A stretch of DNA of 64,000 bases, from the NCBI RefSeq assembly GCF_014204795.1, contig NZ_JACHMB010000001.1:5840501-5904500 (forward strand), read 5' to 3'. The position numbers and the translations under genes are program-made. The notes below the pieces were generated by a model, which was given only the letters and a program-made list of their open reading frames with translations, did no database searches and had not been told where the DNA came from. Source of the DNA: Nonomuraea jabiensis. Lineage in GTDB: Bacteria > Actinomycetota > Actinomycetes > Streptosporangiales > Streptosporangiaceae. This document shows, piece by piece, positions 35,356-43,743 of this stretch (position 1 is its first letter; the number at the start of each line of letters is the position of its first letter).

Positions 35356-36162
35356 ATGCGGCCTCAGTCGGTGATTCTGACGTTCCTCGGCGATCACGTG
35401 TACGGCCGCGGGATCTGCGTGTCCTCGGGCAGCTTCATCGAGGCGTTCGCCAAGGTCGGCATCTCGGAGGAGGCGACGCGTTCGACGCTGACCCGGATGG
35501 TCAGCCGCGGCCTGCTGCGCCGCCAGCGCTCGGGCCGTCGCATGTACTTCGGCCTCACCCCGACGAGCACCGAGGTGCTCAAGGACGGCGAGCGGCGCAT
35601 CTGGCACAGCGGCGTCGTCAACGACGCGGACGAGGACCGCTGGACGCTGATCGGCTTCTCGCTGCCCGAGTCCTGGCAGCGGCAGCGGCACGAGCTGCGC
35701 TCGCGGCTGGTCTGGGCCGGGTTCGGGCCGCTGCAGAACGGCCTGTGGATGGCTCCCGGCGACGTGGACGCCGCGCACGTGATCGACGACCTCGGCGCGA
35801 ACGTGAAGGTCTTCTCCGCCGAACCCCGGGACCCCACCGACATGCAGGCGCTGGTCGGGGACGCCTACGACCTGTCGGGCCTGGGCGAGCGCTACCGCGG
35901 GTTCCTGCGCCGGTGGGACCGGGCCGACCCGGCGCCGGACGCGCCCGACGACCTGGCGCGCTCGCTGACGCTGCTGACCGGCTGGCTGGAGATCATCAGG
36001 GCCGATCCGCGGCTGCCGCTGCGGTACCTGCCGCACGACTGGCCGGCGGAGAAGGCCCAGCGGGTCTGCCACACGCTGCACGAGCGGTTCAGGCCGGAGG
36101 CGGGGCGGATCGCGGAGCGGCTCCTCGACGTCGTGCCGGATGAAACTTCGGCAGAACGGTGA
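35356..36162 (+). CDS. PaaX-family transcriptional regulator
   Basis: 268 aa. N-terminal winged helix (GISEEATRSTLTRMVSRGLLRRQ), central PaaX-like domain (DRWTLIGFSLPESWQRQRHELRSRL... WAGFGPLQNGLWMAPGDV, cited in parts), C-terminal PaaX_C helices (LPLRYLPHDWPAEKAQ). PaaX itself represses phenylacetate degradation and responds to phenylacetyl-CoA. GGGGGAGGG precedes the ATG. Divergent from the Liv operon and 51 bp upstream of an acyl-CoA ligase, so both are likely targets, with an acyl-CoA as effector. Confidence 0.9.
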   Translation: MRPQSVILTFLGDHVYGRGICVSSGSFIEAFAKVGISEEATRSTLTRMVSRGLLRRQRSGRRMYFGLTPTSTEVLKDGERRIWHSGVVNDADEDRWTLIGFSLPESWQRQRHELRSRLVWAGFGPLQNGLWMAPGDVDAAHVIDDLGANVKVFSAEPRDPTDMQALVGDAYDLSGLGERYRGFLRRWDRADPAPDAPDDLARSLTLLTGWLEIIRADPRLPLRYLPHDWPAEKAQRVCHTLHERFRPEAGRIAERLLDVVPDETSAER

Positions 36163-36213
36163 CAGCCGTCGCCCGGTGGCCTAACTTGATGGCTTGAGCG
36201 TCAAGGAGCACCG

Positions 36214-37704
36214 ATGCGGAATCAGGGGATTGGCTCATGGCCCGCACGCCGGGCCCGCATGACGCCCGATCGGGTGGCGATGACGTACCGGGGACACGAC
36301 CGCACGTACCGTGAGCTGAGCGAGCGGACGTACCGGCTGGCCTCGGCGCTCGGCGTGGGACGCGGCGAGCGGGTCGCCTTCCTCGGGGTCAACCAGCCCG
36401 CGCTGGTGGAGACCTTCTTCGCGGCGGGGCTGGTGGGGGCCGTGTTCGTGCCGCTGAACGCCCGGCTGGCGCGGCCGGAGCTGCGGTTCATCCTGGAGGA
36501 CGCGCAGGCGTCGGTCCTCGTGCTGGGCGAGGAGCAGGACGGCGAGGGGCTGCCGGGGCGGCACGTCACGGCCGCCGCGTACGAGGTGCTGCTCGCCTCC
36601 GGCTCGCCCGAGCCGATCGACGAGCCGGTGCGCCAGGACGACGTGTGCCTGATCATGTACACGTCCGGGACGACGGGCCGCCCCAAGGGGGCCATGCTCA
36701 CCCACGCCAACCTGACCTGGAACACCTTCAACCTGCTGGTCGACGTGCCGCTCGCGCACGACGAGGTCACGCTGGTCAGCGCGCCGCTGTTCCACATCGC
36801 GGCGCTGGCCCAGACGCTGGTGCCGACCGTGCTCAAGGGCGGCCGGGTCATCCTGGAGCCGTCCTTCGACGTGGAGCGGACGTTCGACCTGATCGAGGCG
36901 GAGCGGGTGACGGTGATGTTCGGGGTGCCGTCGATGTTCGGCTTCCTGACGCGCTCGCCGCGCTGGGCGGGGGCCGACCTGTCGAGCCTGCGGCACCTGC
37001 TGTGCGGGGGCGCGCCGGTGCCCGAGCCGCTGATCCGGACCTATCAGGAGCGGGGGCTGACGTTCCTGCAGGGGTATGGCATGACCGAGACCGCGCCCGG
37101 CGCCCTCTTCCTCGGGGCCGAGCACTCGATCGATAAGGCGGGCTCGGCCGGGGTGCCGTGCTTCTTCTCCGACGTACGGCTGGTCGCGCCCGACGGCTCC
37201 CCGGCGGGTCCGGGGGAGCCGGGCGAGGTGTACGTACAGGGGCCCAATGTCATGACCGGCTACTGGCGGCGGCCGGAGGAGACCGCGAAGGTGCTGTCGG
37301 CGGACGGCTGGTTCCGCTCGGGCGACGTCGGCGTCGCCGACGAGGACGGCTACGTGCGCATCTCCGACCGCCTCAAGGACGTGATCATCTCCGGTGGCGA
37401 GAACATCTATCCCGCCGAGGTGGAGAGCGTCCTGTTCGGGCACGACGCGGTCGCCGAGTGCGCGGTGATCGGCGTGCCGGACGACACGTGGGGCGAGGTG
37501 GGCAAGGCGCTGGTCGTGCCGGCCCCGGACGCCGCGATCGAGCCCGATGAGCTGCTGGCGTACCTGGACGGCCGGCTGGCCCGCTTCAAAATCCCGAAAT
37601 ATCTGGAATTCGTCTCTGAATTGCCGAAGAACGCAGCGGGCAAGCTGCTCAAAGCCCACCTCAGACAGCTCTACGGGCACAACCTCGACGACCAGAGGAG
37701 ATGA
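36214..37704 (+). CDS. AMP-forming acyl-CoA ligase
   Basis: 496 aa. ANL superfamily: P-loop YTSGTTGRPKGAMLTH at about residue 148, A5 motif GYGMTE, A7/A8 hinge GDVGVADEDGYVRISDRLKD and C-terminal catalytic Lys in PKNAAGKLLKAHLR. Converts a carboxylic acid to its CoA thioester at the expense of ATP. AAGGAG precedes the ATG. Next to PaaX and a solute importer, it probably activates the imported acid. Substrate undetermined; the size fits medium/short-chain or aromatic acid ligases. Confidence 0.92.
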   Translation: MRNQGIGSWPARRARMTPDRVAMTYRGHDRTYRELSERTYRLASALGVGRGERVAFLGVNQPALVETFFAAGLVGAVFVPLNARLARPELRFILEDAQASVLVLGEEQDGEGLPGRHVTAAAYEVLLASGSPEPIDEPVRQDDVCLIMYTSGTTGRPKGAMLTHANLTWNTFNLLVDVPLAHDEVTLVSAPLFHIAALAQTLVPTVLKGGRVILEPSFDVERTFDLIEAERVTVMFGVPSMFGFLTRSPRWAGADLSSLRHLLCGGAPVPEPLIRTYQERGLTFLQGYGMTETAPGALFLGAEHSIDKAGSAGVPCFFSDVRLVAPDGSPAGPGEPGEVYVQGPNVMTGYWRRPEETAKVLSADGWFRSGDVGVADEDGYVRISDRLKDVIISGGENIYPAEVESVLFGHDAVAECAVIGVPDDTWGEVGKALVVPAPDAAIEPDELLAYLDGRLARFKIPKYLEFVSELPKNAAGKLLKAHLRQLYGHNLDDQRR

Positions 37705-37711
37705 TCTGCGA

Positions 37712-38824
37712 ATGCGCACCTCGCCGCCGTTCCGCGCGGACCACGTCGGCAGCCTGCTCCGCCCGCCCGCGCTGCTCCGCGCCCGCGAGACCCTCACGGG
37801 TGACGCGCTGCGGGAGGCCGAGGACGAGGCCATCAGAGAGGTGGTACGCCGCCAGGAGGAGATCGGGCTGCAGAGCGCCACCGACGGCGAGTTCCGGCGG
37901 GCCTCGTGGCACATGGACTTCATCTACCGGCTCGGCGGCATCGGCCAGGCCACCGACGAGCACATCACGGTGCGCTTCCACAACGAGCAGGGGGACATCG
38001 AGTTCACCCCGGCGGCGCTGCGGGTGCACGAGCGGATCCGGCTGAACGAGCCGATCTTCGCCGACGACTTCACGTTCCTGCGCGACACCGTCACCAGCCG
38101 TGGCAGCGGGGTCGTGCCGAAGCTGACCATCCCCTCGCCGAGCATGGTCCACTACCGGGGCGGGCCGGCGGCCATCGACCCCGCGGTCTACCCGGACGTG
38201 GAGGAGTTCTGGCGGGACCTGAGCGCGGCCTACGCCGAGCAGGTGCGCAGGATCGGCGCGCTGGGGTGCACGTACCTGCAGTTCGACGACACGAGCCTGG
38301 CCTACCTGAACGACCCGGCCCAGCGGGCGGAGCTGAGCTCGCGCGGGGACGACGCCGAGCACATGCACCTGCGCTACATCAGGCAGATCAACGCCGCGCT
38401 GGCCGCCAAGCCCGCCGGGATGACGATCACCACCCACATGTGCCGGGGGAACTTCCGCTCCTCCTGGGCCGCCTCGGGTGGCTACGACCACGTGGCGGAG
38501 GCGCTGTTCGGCGAGCTGAAGGTGGACGGGTTCTTCCTGGAGTACGACGACGAGCGGTCCGGGGGCTTCGAGCCGCTGCGCTTCGTGCCGCCGGGGAAGA
38601 TGGTGGTGCTGGGGCTGGTCACGACCAAGCGGGGCGAGCTGGAGTCGAAGGACACGCTCAAGCGGCGGATCGACGAGGCCGCCAAGTTCGTCGACCTCGA
38701 CCAGATCTGCCTGTCGCCGCAGTGCGGGTTCTCCTCGACGGTCGAGGGCAACCAGCTCACGGCCGACGAGCAGTTCGCCAAGCTCCGCCTGATCGTCGAG
38801 ACGGCCCAGGAGGTCTGGGGCTAG
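37712..38824 (+). CDS. MetE-like cobalamin-independent methyltransferase-family protein
   Basis: 370 aa from ATG 37712, 7 bp after the ligase stop. Corresponds to the C-terminal, zinc-binding barrel of methionine synthase MetE: N-terminal FRADHVGSLLRP, zinc ligands suggested by His and Cys in TTHMCRGNFRSSW and the second Cys in LSPQCGFSS. Lacks the N-terminal half of MetE, as do the short 5-methyltetrahydropteroyltriglutamate-homocysteine methyltransferase-like proteins found in catabolic clusters, some of which act on other methyl or thioether substrates. Co-transcribed with the ligase. Methionine synthesis is not established. Confidence 0.85.
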   Translation: MRTSPPFRADHVGSLLRPPALLRARETLTGDALREAEDEAIREVVRRQEEIGLQSATDGEFRRASWHMDFIYRLGGIGQATDEHITVRFHNEQGDIEFTPAALRVHERIRLNEPIFADDFTFLRDTVTSRGSGVVPKLTIPSPSMVHYRGGPAAIDPAVYPDVEEFWRDLSAAYAEQVRRIGALGCTYLQFDDTSLAYLNDPAQRAELSSRGDDAEHMHLRYIRQINAALAAKPAGMTITTHMCRGNFRSSWAASGGYDHVAEALFGELKVDGFFLEYDDERSGGFEPLRFVPPGKMVVLGLVTTKRGELESKDTLKRRIDEAAKFVDLDQICLSPQCGFSSTVEGNQLTADEQFAKLRLIVETAQEVWG

Positions 38825-38842
38825 CCGCACGGGGCGCGTGAC

Positions 38843-38874
38843 GAGAGCCCGGGCCGGCACCTGCCCGGGCTCTC
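38843..38874. terminator. Bidirectional terminator hairpin
   Basis: GAGAGCCCGGG (38843-38853) pairs perfectly with CCCGGGCTCTC (38864-38874) around a 10-nt loop, between the convergent MetE-like and GH30 genes. Confidence 0.75.
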
Positions 38875-38883
38875 GGGGCCTCG

Positions 38884-40206
38884 TTACCGGATGACGACCG
38901 TGGTGAGCGCCCGCGGCTGCAGCGTCACCGTGCGGCCCGTCACCGGGGACGGGGTGAGCGAGTTGGCGCCGTCCGTGAGGTACGCGGTCGCCCGGCCGCG
39001 CACGCCCTGCCACGTGACCGGCGCGGTGCCCGTGTTGAGCACCTCGACGACGCGCGAGCCGTCCGGGTTGCGGAACGCGGAGACCTTCAGCGCCGGATCC
39101 GCCGCCGCCGTGTCCAGCCTGACCGCGCCCGGCCGGATGAACCTGCTGTACGCCGCCAGCGCCCACAGCCGCTTCGACACGCGATACGTCTTCGCCGTGT
39201 CGTCGAGCTGCAGCAGCGCCCGGGTAGCGCCGCGCGAGCCGCCCAGCCAGTAGACGTAGCCGCTGACGTTCCCCAGCGTGAGCGCGTCGTGGACGGCCTG
39301 GGCGATCGCGAAGCCGTCGTAGCCGCTGCCGTCGTCCCAGTTCTCGTTCCAGGTGCTGCCGTTCGGGTTCCACTCCGACATCCAGGTCTTCCTGGTGGTC
39401 GGCAGCGGCGCGTCCACGGGGCTGGCGTAGGTGTGCCCGGTGTGGGTCTTCACCCAGCGGCGGGCCTCGGGGTCGGCCTCGATCGCGGCCGTGTACGCCT
39501 TGGCCTGGTTCCAGCCGAAGGAGTCGCAGCAGGCCACGCGCACGCCCTTGGCCACCGGGCCCAGCACCTTGGCGAACTGGGCGGCCTGCTCCGGGGTGAA
39601 GCGCATGGAGGCGTAGGAGGCCGTCCAGTCGGGCTCGTTCGTGAACCCCAGGTCGGTGATCTTGATGCCTTCCCTGGCGTAGAACTTCGTGTACGCCACC
39701 AGGTAGTTCGCGTACGCCCGCTGCCACTCCGGCTTCAGCGTGCCGCCGCCCTTGTCGTCGCCGTTGTCCTTCATGTAGCCGGGCGCGCTCCAGGCGTCGG
39801 CGAAGAACCGTTTCACGCCGTACGCCTGGGCTGCCTTGGCCACCCACACCTGGCTGTTGTCGTCGCCGTCCCACACGTACTTGGGCGGGGCGTCCGGGCC
39901 GCCGGGGTCCTCGGGCTGGATCGACACCATGTGGTCGTACGGGCTGCCGGCCGGGGAGGAGCCGATGCCGAGCCGCAGGATGCTGAGCCCGGCGCCCTTC
40001 TCGCGGTCGAACCACAGGTCCAGGACCTCGCGCTGCTGCGACTCCGGCAGCGCCTTGAGCAGCTCGTTGCGCCGGAACGCCTGGGAGATGCCGAAGCCGT
40101 CGATCTCCTGGTGCCTGACGTGCTCGTTCACGGTGATGGCGGGGGGCTGGGAGGGATTCACCGCAGGGAGGCCGAGCAAGGCGACCGCGACGACTCCACG
40201 AAACAT
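38884..40206 (-). CDS. Secreted GH30-family glycoside hydrolase
   Basis: 440 aa from ATG 40206 (GGAGG just upstream; the longer frame passes through the operator). Signal peptide (MFRGVVAVALLGLPAV). GH30 clan-A barrel: N-terminal HQEIDGFGISQAFRR, acid/base Glu in GFTNEPDW, nucleophile Glu in KTWMSEWNPNG, then the C-terminal beta domain (VEVLNTGTAPVTWQG). GH30 covers xylanases/glucuronoxylanases, beta-1,6-glucanases and glucosylceramidases; xylan is favoured here because the promoter shares the xylanase operator motif. Monocistronic. Confidence 0.85.
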   Translation of the reverse strand: MFRGVVAVALLGLPAVNPSQPPAITVNEHVRHQEIDGFGISQAFRRNELLKALPESQQREVLDLWFDREKGAGLSILRLGIGSSPAGSPYDHMVSIQPEDPGGPDAPPKYVWDGDDNSQVWVAKAAQAYGVKRFFADAWSAPGYMKDNGDDKGGGTLKPEWQRAYANYLVAYTKFYAREGIKITDLGFTNEPDWTASYASMRFTPEQAAQFAKVLGPVAKGVRVACCDSFGWNQAKAYTAAIEADPEARRWVKTHTGHTYASPVDAPLPTTRKTWMSEWNPNGSTWNENWDDGSGYDGFAIAQAVHDALTLGNVSGYVYWLGGSRGATRALLQLDDTAKTYRVSKRLWALAAYSRFIRPGAVRLDTAAADPALKVSAFRNPDGSRVVEVLNTGTAPVTWQGVRGRATAYLTDGANSLTPSPVTGRTVTLQPRALTTVVIR

Positions 40207-40212
40207 GACGCC

Positions 40213-40227
40213 TCCGAAAGTTTCGGA
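40213..40227 (-). promoter_or_regulatory. Palindromic operator upstream of GH30 gene
   Basis: TCCGAAAGTTTCGGA, a perfect 7-bp inverted repeat around one central base, immediately 5' of the ribosome-binding site. Best copy of the CGAAA-N-TTTCG element shared with the xylanase and, in related form, the chitinase. Confidence 0.7.
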
Positions 40228-40231
40228 TTCG

Positions 40232-40252
40232 TATCGATATATTTCATCGATA
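40232..40252 (-). promoter_or_regulatory. Second inverted repeat in GH30 promoter
   Basis: TATCGAT-atatttc-ATCGATA, perfect 7-bp arms with a 7-nt AT-rich spacer, adjacent to the CGAAA-N-TTTCG element. Probably a second regulator's site or part of the core promoter. Confidence 0.5.
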
Positions 40253-40307
40253 TCGCCGGAACCGTAAGCGGTCCGGACACCTCCCGTCAACCGGTGTCAA
40301 AACCGAG

Positions 40308-40342
40308 CGGGCCGGGGCCGTGTGTCCACGCGCCCCGGCCCG
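40308..40342 (-). terminator. Terminator hairpin after nuclease/lamin-tail gene
   Basis: CGGGCCGGGGC (40308-40318) pairs with GCCCCGGCCCG (40332-40342), 11 bp perfect, 13-nt loop, 12 bp past the stop at 40354. Confidence 0.65.
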
Positions 40343-40353
40343 ACCCTGGTGTG

Positions 40354-41607
40354 TCAGCGGCCGAAGGCGATGGTCCGGCCCGCCTTGACCCGGTCCGCCT
40401 GGTAGGTCACCTGGTCGATCGAGGTGCCCTTCGGGTCCGCCAGGACGATGGTGTCGCCGCCGTTGTCCAGCCGCAGCGCGCCGTCCAGCGTCACCCGCAG
40501 CGCGGCCCCGGCGTCGATGCGGCCGGTCAGCGGCTTGCGGCCGCCGGCGGCGTCCGACAGTGCCCAGCCCTCGAGGTCGACCGCGGCCGCGGTGAGGTTC
40601 AGCAGGGTGACCGTCTCCTGGCCACGGTCGGCGCCGGCCGGGTCGGGCAGGGCCGCCACGATCAGCAGGTCCCCGGTCGCGACCAGCGGCGGCTTGACGG
40701 CGGTGCCCGGCGGCGCCGGGTCCGGGGCGATGACGAACTCCTCCGGCCACACCGTGAGCTGGATCTGCTGCCCCGCCCCCTTGATCACGTCGTGCAGGTT
40801 GCCGCGTTCGAGCTTGGTGAGCAGGAACACCTCGTCGTCCCGGTTGACCGGGTCCGCGCGCAGCCAGGCGTCGAAGCCGTCGAAGTCCGTGAAACCGGCC
40901 GCGAGGTACGGCACCACGCGGCGGAACAGCTTCGGCCACGTCACCAGGCTCTCGGCGTCGGCCAGGCCCGTGACGGTGGCCGCGCCGTTGGGGTCGGCGG
41001 TCGAGCCGGGCCAGATGCCGGCGGCCTTGCGCCTGGCCGCCTGCGACACCTCCGCCAGGTGCGTACGCAGCTCCGCCGGCAGCGTCGCGTAGAACGCCGG
41101 ATAGACCAGCCCGCCGGCCAGCAGCGTGCCGTTGACGGACGCGTCCACGAGCGCCGGGTCCAGGAACACCGAGGCCCCGTCGGCCCCAGGATGGTCACCG
41201 GCGTAGGCGAACCCGATCAGCCGGCCGTTCGCGTCGACCCCGTTGGTCAGCACGTGCCCGCGGACGGAGTCCTGGCCCGCCGACTGCACCTTGTTGGGCA
41301 GGTCCTCCCAGTAGCGCACGTTCGTGAACCCGAGCAGGCGCAGCAGCTCGTCCCTGGCCGCGTTGGCCCCGGCGAGCTGCTGGTGCGTCTCCTCGAAGTG
41401 GGTCTCCAGCGCGTCGATGGCCTCCAGGCGCACGGAGACGCCGCGCCGGTTGATCTTCGGCGGGTGGCCGGAGCGCCGCGGCAGCGTCTCCACCAGCGCG
41501 GGCGAGTCGGGCAGGAACTTCACGGTGTCGCCGTCGGGCTCGGGGCCCTGCCGGGGGAGATCCGCGTACCGGATCACGAAGTTCCCGCGTAAAAGCGTGT
41601 AAGTCAT
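40354..41607 (-). CDS. Nuclease-like protein with C-terminal lamin-tail domain
   Basis: 417 aa, ATG 41607 with GGGGGG upstream. The N-terminal ~170 residues resemble a staphylococcal-nuclease/thermonuclease fold (DGDTVKFLPD, VSVRLEAIDALE, with Arg/Glu residues of the SNase active-site type). The C-terminal ~110 residues are a lamin-tail (LTD) beta-sandwich (ETVTLLNLTAAAVDLEGWALSD... GDTIVLADPKG). LTDs often accompany secreted bacterial nucleases, but no signal peptide is visible here. Probably acts on nucleic acid. Assignment is by motif and should be checked by profile search. Confidence 0.7.
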   Translation of the reverse strand: MTYTLLRGNFVIRYADLPRQGPEPDGDTVKFLPDSPALVETLPRRSGHPPKINRRGVSVRLEAIDALETHFEETHQQLAGANAARDELLRLLGFTNVRYWEDLPNKVQSAGQDSVRGHVLTNGVDANGRLIGFAYAGDHPGADGASVFLDPALVDASVNGTLLAGGLVYPAFYATLPAELRTHLAEVSQAARRKAAGIWPGSTADPNGAATVTGLADAESLVTWPKLFRRVVPYLAAGFTDFDGFDAWLRADPVNRDDEVFLLTKLERGNLHDVIKGAGQQIQLTVWPEEFVIAPDPAPPGTAVKPPLVATGDLLIVAALPDPAGADRGQETVTLLNLTAAAVDLEGWALSDAAGGRKPLTGRIDAGAALRVTLDGALRLDNGGDTIVLADPKGTSIDQVTYQADRVKAGRTIAFGR

Positions 41608-41680
41608 GGATTGCCCCCCATCTTGTGGCGAGCGGAGCGTAACCCGCGCACCTCGCGCCGTCCATGGGGGGCGCGGCCGA

Positions 41681-42118
41681 TCAGTCGAGGCAGAACTCGT
41701 TGCCCTCGGGGTCGGTCATCACGATGAAACCGGCGCTGAGCGGGGGAGCGGGCTCGTGGCGCTCGTGCCGGGCGGCGCCGCGGGAGACGAGCCGCTCGGC
41801 CTCCGCCTCCAGGGCCGCCATCCGCGCGTCGCCCTCCAGCCCGGGGGCGGCCCGCACGTCGAGGTGCACGCGGTTCTTGGCCTGCTTGCCCTCCGGCACC
41901 CGCTGGAAGAACAGCCGCGGCCCGACCCCGTCGGGGTCGACCACCGCCGAGGCGTTGTTGCGGCGCTCGGGCGGCACGCCCATCGCCTCCAGGGCCTCCT
42001 CCCACGACTCGAAGCCCTTGGGCGGGTCCTGCAACCGGTAGCCGAGCGCCTCGGCCCAGAACGCGGCCAGCCCGGCCGGGTCGGTGCAGTCGAAAGTGAT
42101 CTCGATGTCGCGGGCCAT
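41681..42118 (-). CDS. VOC-family (glyoxalase-like) protein
   Basis: 145 aa. One glyoxalase/dioxygenase-superfamily module pair: ITFDCTDPAGLAAFWAEALGYR at the start (two strands plus helix), NRVHLDVRA in the middle and VMTDPEGNEFCLD at the end. The His in NRVHLDV and Glu in GNEFCL are the usual metal-ligand positions. Substrate unknown; family members include drug-resistance proteins. Its ATG lies 1 bp after the DinB stop, so the two are co-translated. Confidence 0.88.
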   Translation of the reverse strand: MARDIEITFDCTDPAGLAAFWAEALGYRLQDPPKGFESWEEALEAMGVPPERRNNASAVVDPDGVGPRLFFQRVPEGKQAKNRVHLDVRAAPGLEGDARMAALEAEAERLVSRGAARHERHEPAPPLSAGFIVMTDPEGNEFCLD

Positions 42119-42119
42119 G

Positions 42120-42692
42120 TCAGCTCGCCTCCTGGTGGGTGTGCAGGTAGAGGTCGCGCAGCAGGCATACCTCCGCCAGATGGTGGATCAGTTCGCGGTT
42201 GATGTGCAGCACCAGCGCCGCCAGCGGGAACTCGGCGTACGGTCCCTCCGCCGGCCCGCACGGGCGGGCGAGGCCGGCCTCGCCGAGGGACTCGACCCCG
42301 GCCAGCCATGTGGCGTATTCGGCGTCGAGCTGGGCCAGCGCCGCGTCAGCGGTCGGAGCGTACTCGAACGACTCGTAGCCGGTGGGCGGGCCGCCGAAGT
42401 GCGCGGCGTTGCGCATCGCCAGCACGCCGACGATCACGTGCCCGAGCCGCCAGGCGATCGTCGTCAACGGCGGCGGCTCGGGCATCGGCATCGCGTAGTC
42501 GATGCTCATCGCGCCGGACCCGGCCCGCACCGGCGCGGCGCCGGTGCCGCGCGGCCGCACGCTCCAGCAGCCGGGCGCCGGCTCCCAGAAGTACTCGTCA
42601 TCGGTGAGCCCGTCGAGGCGATCGCGCAGCTGATGGGTCCAGTGCCAGGCGATCTGATCTCGGAGCAGGGTGTTCCAGCTCTGGTCGGTCAT
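42120..42692 (-). CDS. DinB-superfamily protein
   Basis: 190 aa from ATG 42692. Four-helix-bundle DinB/YfiT-like fold with candidate metal-ligand His residues in AWHWTHQL, RLGHVIVG and INRELIHHLAEV. Family members include bacillithiol/mycothiol-dependent transferases; in an actinomycete a thiol-dependent detoxification role is possible. Operon with the VOC gene, divergent from a WYL regulator that probably controls both. Confidence 0.85.
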   Translation of the reverse strand: MTDQSWNTLLRDQIAWHWTHQLRDRLDGLTDDEYFWEPAPGCWSVRPRGTGAAPVRAGSGAMSIDYAMPMPEPPPLTTIAWRLGHVIVGVLAMRNAAHFGGPPTGYESFEYAPTADAALAQLDAEYATWLAGVESLGEAGLARPCGPAEGPYAEFPLAALVLHINRELIHHLAEVCLLRDLYLHTHQEAS

Positions 42693-42753
42693 GGCTTCAC
42701 CCTGCCCCATATAGCGGACAGGATCGGTCCGTGATCTGTGGAACGATGAGCAC
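42693..42753. promoter_or_regulatory. Divergent DinB/WYL promoter region
   Basis: 61 bp only. Contains CGGAC-aggatcg-GTCCG, an imperfectly centred inverted repeat near the middle, and CTATATGG on the minus side as a possible -10 for the DinB operon. Expected target of the WYL regulator. Confidence 0.4.
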
Positions 42754-43728
42754 GTGAGTGTCGAGTCGACGACCGAGCGGGTGCTGCGGCTGCTGGCGCT
42801 GCTGCAGCGCCGTCCGTCCTGGACCGCTGTCGAGCTCGCCGCCGAGCTGGGCGTCACCGACCGCTCGGTGCGCCGCGACGTGGAGCGGCTGCGCGCGCTC
42901 GGCTACCCCGTCCACGCGACCGCGGGCGTCGGCGGCGGCTACCAGCTCGGCGCGGGCACCCGGCTGCCGCCGCTGCTCCTCGACGACGAGGAGGCGATCG
43001 CGACGGCGGTGTCCCTGCGGATGGCGGCGGGAGGCACGGTCGCCGGGGCGGGCGAGGCGGCGCTGCGGGCGCTCGCCAAGCTCGACCAGGTGATGCCGCC
43101 CCGGCTGCGTGCCGAGGTCCGGGCGGTGTACGGCGCCACCGAGACCCTGGTCGGTCCCGGGGTCGAGATCGACGCGGAGCTGCTGACGACGCTCGCGCGG
43201 GCCTGCCGCGACGCCGTGCGGGTGCGGTTCCGGTACGCCGCGCCCTCCTCACCGACGCACGACGGCGGGGAGCGCGAGCGCACGGTCGAGCCGGTGCGGA
43301 TGGTCTCCACCGGCCGCCGCTGGTACCTGATGGCCTGGGACGTCGACCGCGACGGCTGGCGCACCTTCCGGCTGGACCGGATGCGCGAGGTGGAGGCGAC
43401 GACCTGGCGCTTCCGGCCGAGGGAGCACCCGGACCCGGCCGCTTACGTGCAGCGGTCCGTGGCCGAGGCGCCGTACCGCTATCTCGCCCGGGTGCGCCTG
43501 CACGCCCCGCCCGACCGGGTGCGGGAGCTGGTGCCGCCCCACGTGGGGCGCGTCGAGGACGATCGCGACGGGTGGTGCGTGCTCGTCGCCGGCGGGCAGG
43601 ACCTCGACTGGCTGGCCGTCCACGTGGCCCGGCTGGGCTTCGAGGCGGAGGTGCTGGAGCCCGCCGAGCTGCGGCAGGCCGTCGCCCGGCTCGCCCGCCG
43701 CCTCGCGGCGATGGCCGAGCCCCGCTGA
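42754..43728 (+). CDS. WYL-domain transcriptional regulator (YafY type)
   Basis: 324 aa, GTG start. N-terminal HTH_11 (VELAAELGVTDRSVRRDVERLRALGYPV, quoted in two parts: VELAAELGVTDRSVRR and DVERLRALGYPV), central WYL domain (TVEPVRMVSTGRRWYLMAWD) and C-terminal WCX extension. WYL domains sense nucleotides or small ligands. Divergent from the DinB-VOC operon, the common arrangement for repressors of detoxification genes. Confidence 0.92.
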   Translation: MSVESTTERVLRLLALLQRRPSWTAVELAAELGVTDRSVRRDVERLRALGYPVHATAGVGGGYQLGAGTRLPPLLLDDEEAIATAVSLRMAAGGTVAGAGEAALRALAKLDQVMPPRLRAEVRAVYGATETLVGPGVEIDAELLTTLARACRDAVRVRFRYAAPSSPTHDGGERERTVEPVRMVSTGRRWYLMAWDVDRDGWRTFRLDRMREVEATTWRFRPREHPDPAAYVQRSVAEAPYRYLARVRLHAPPDRVRELVPPHVGRVEDDRDGWCVLVAGGQDLDWLAVHVARLGFEAEVLEPAELRQAVARLARRLAAMAEPR

Positions 43729-43743
43729 GGAGTGCGGCCGGGC

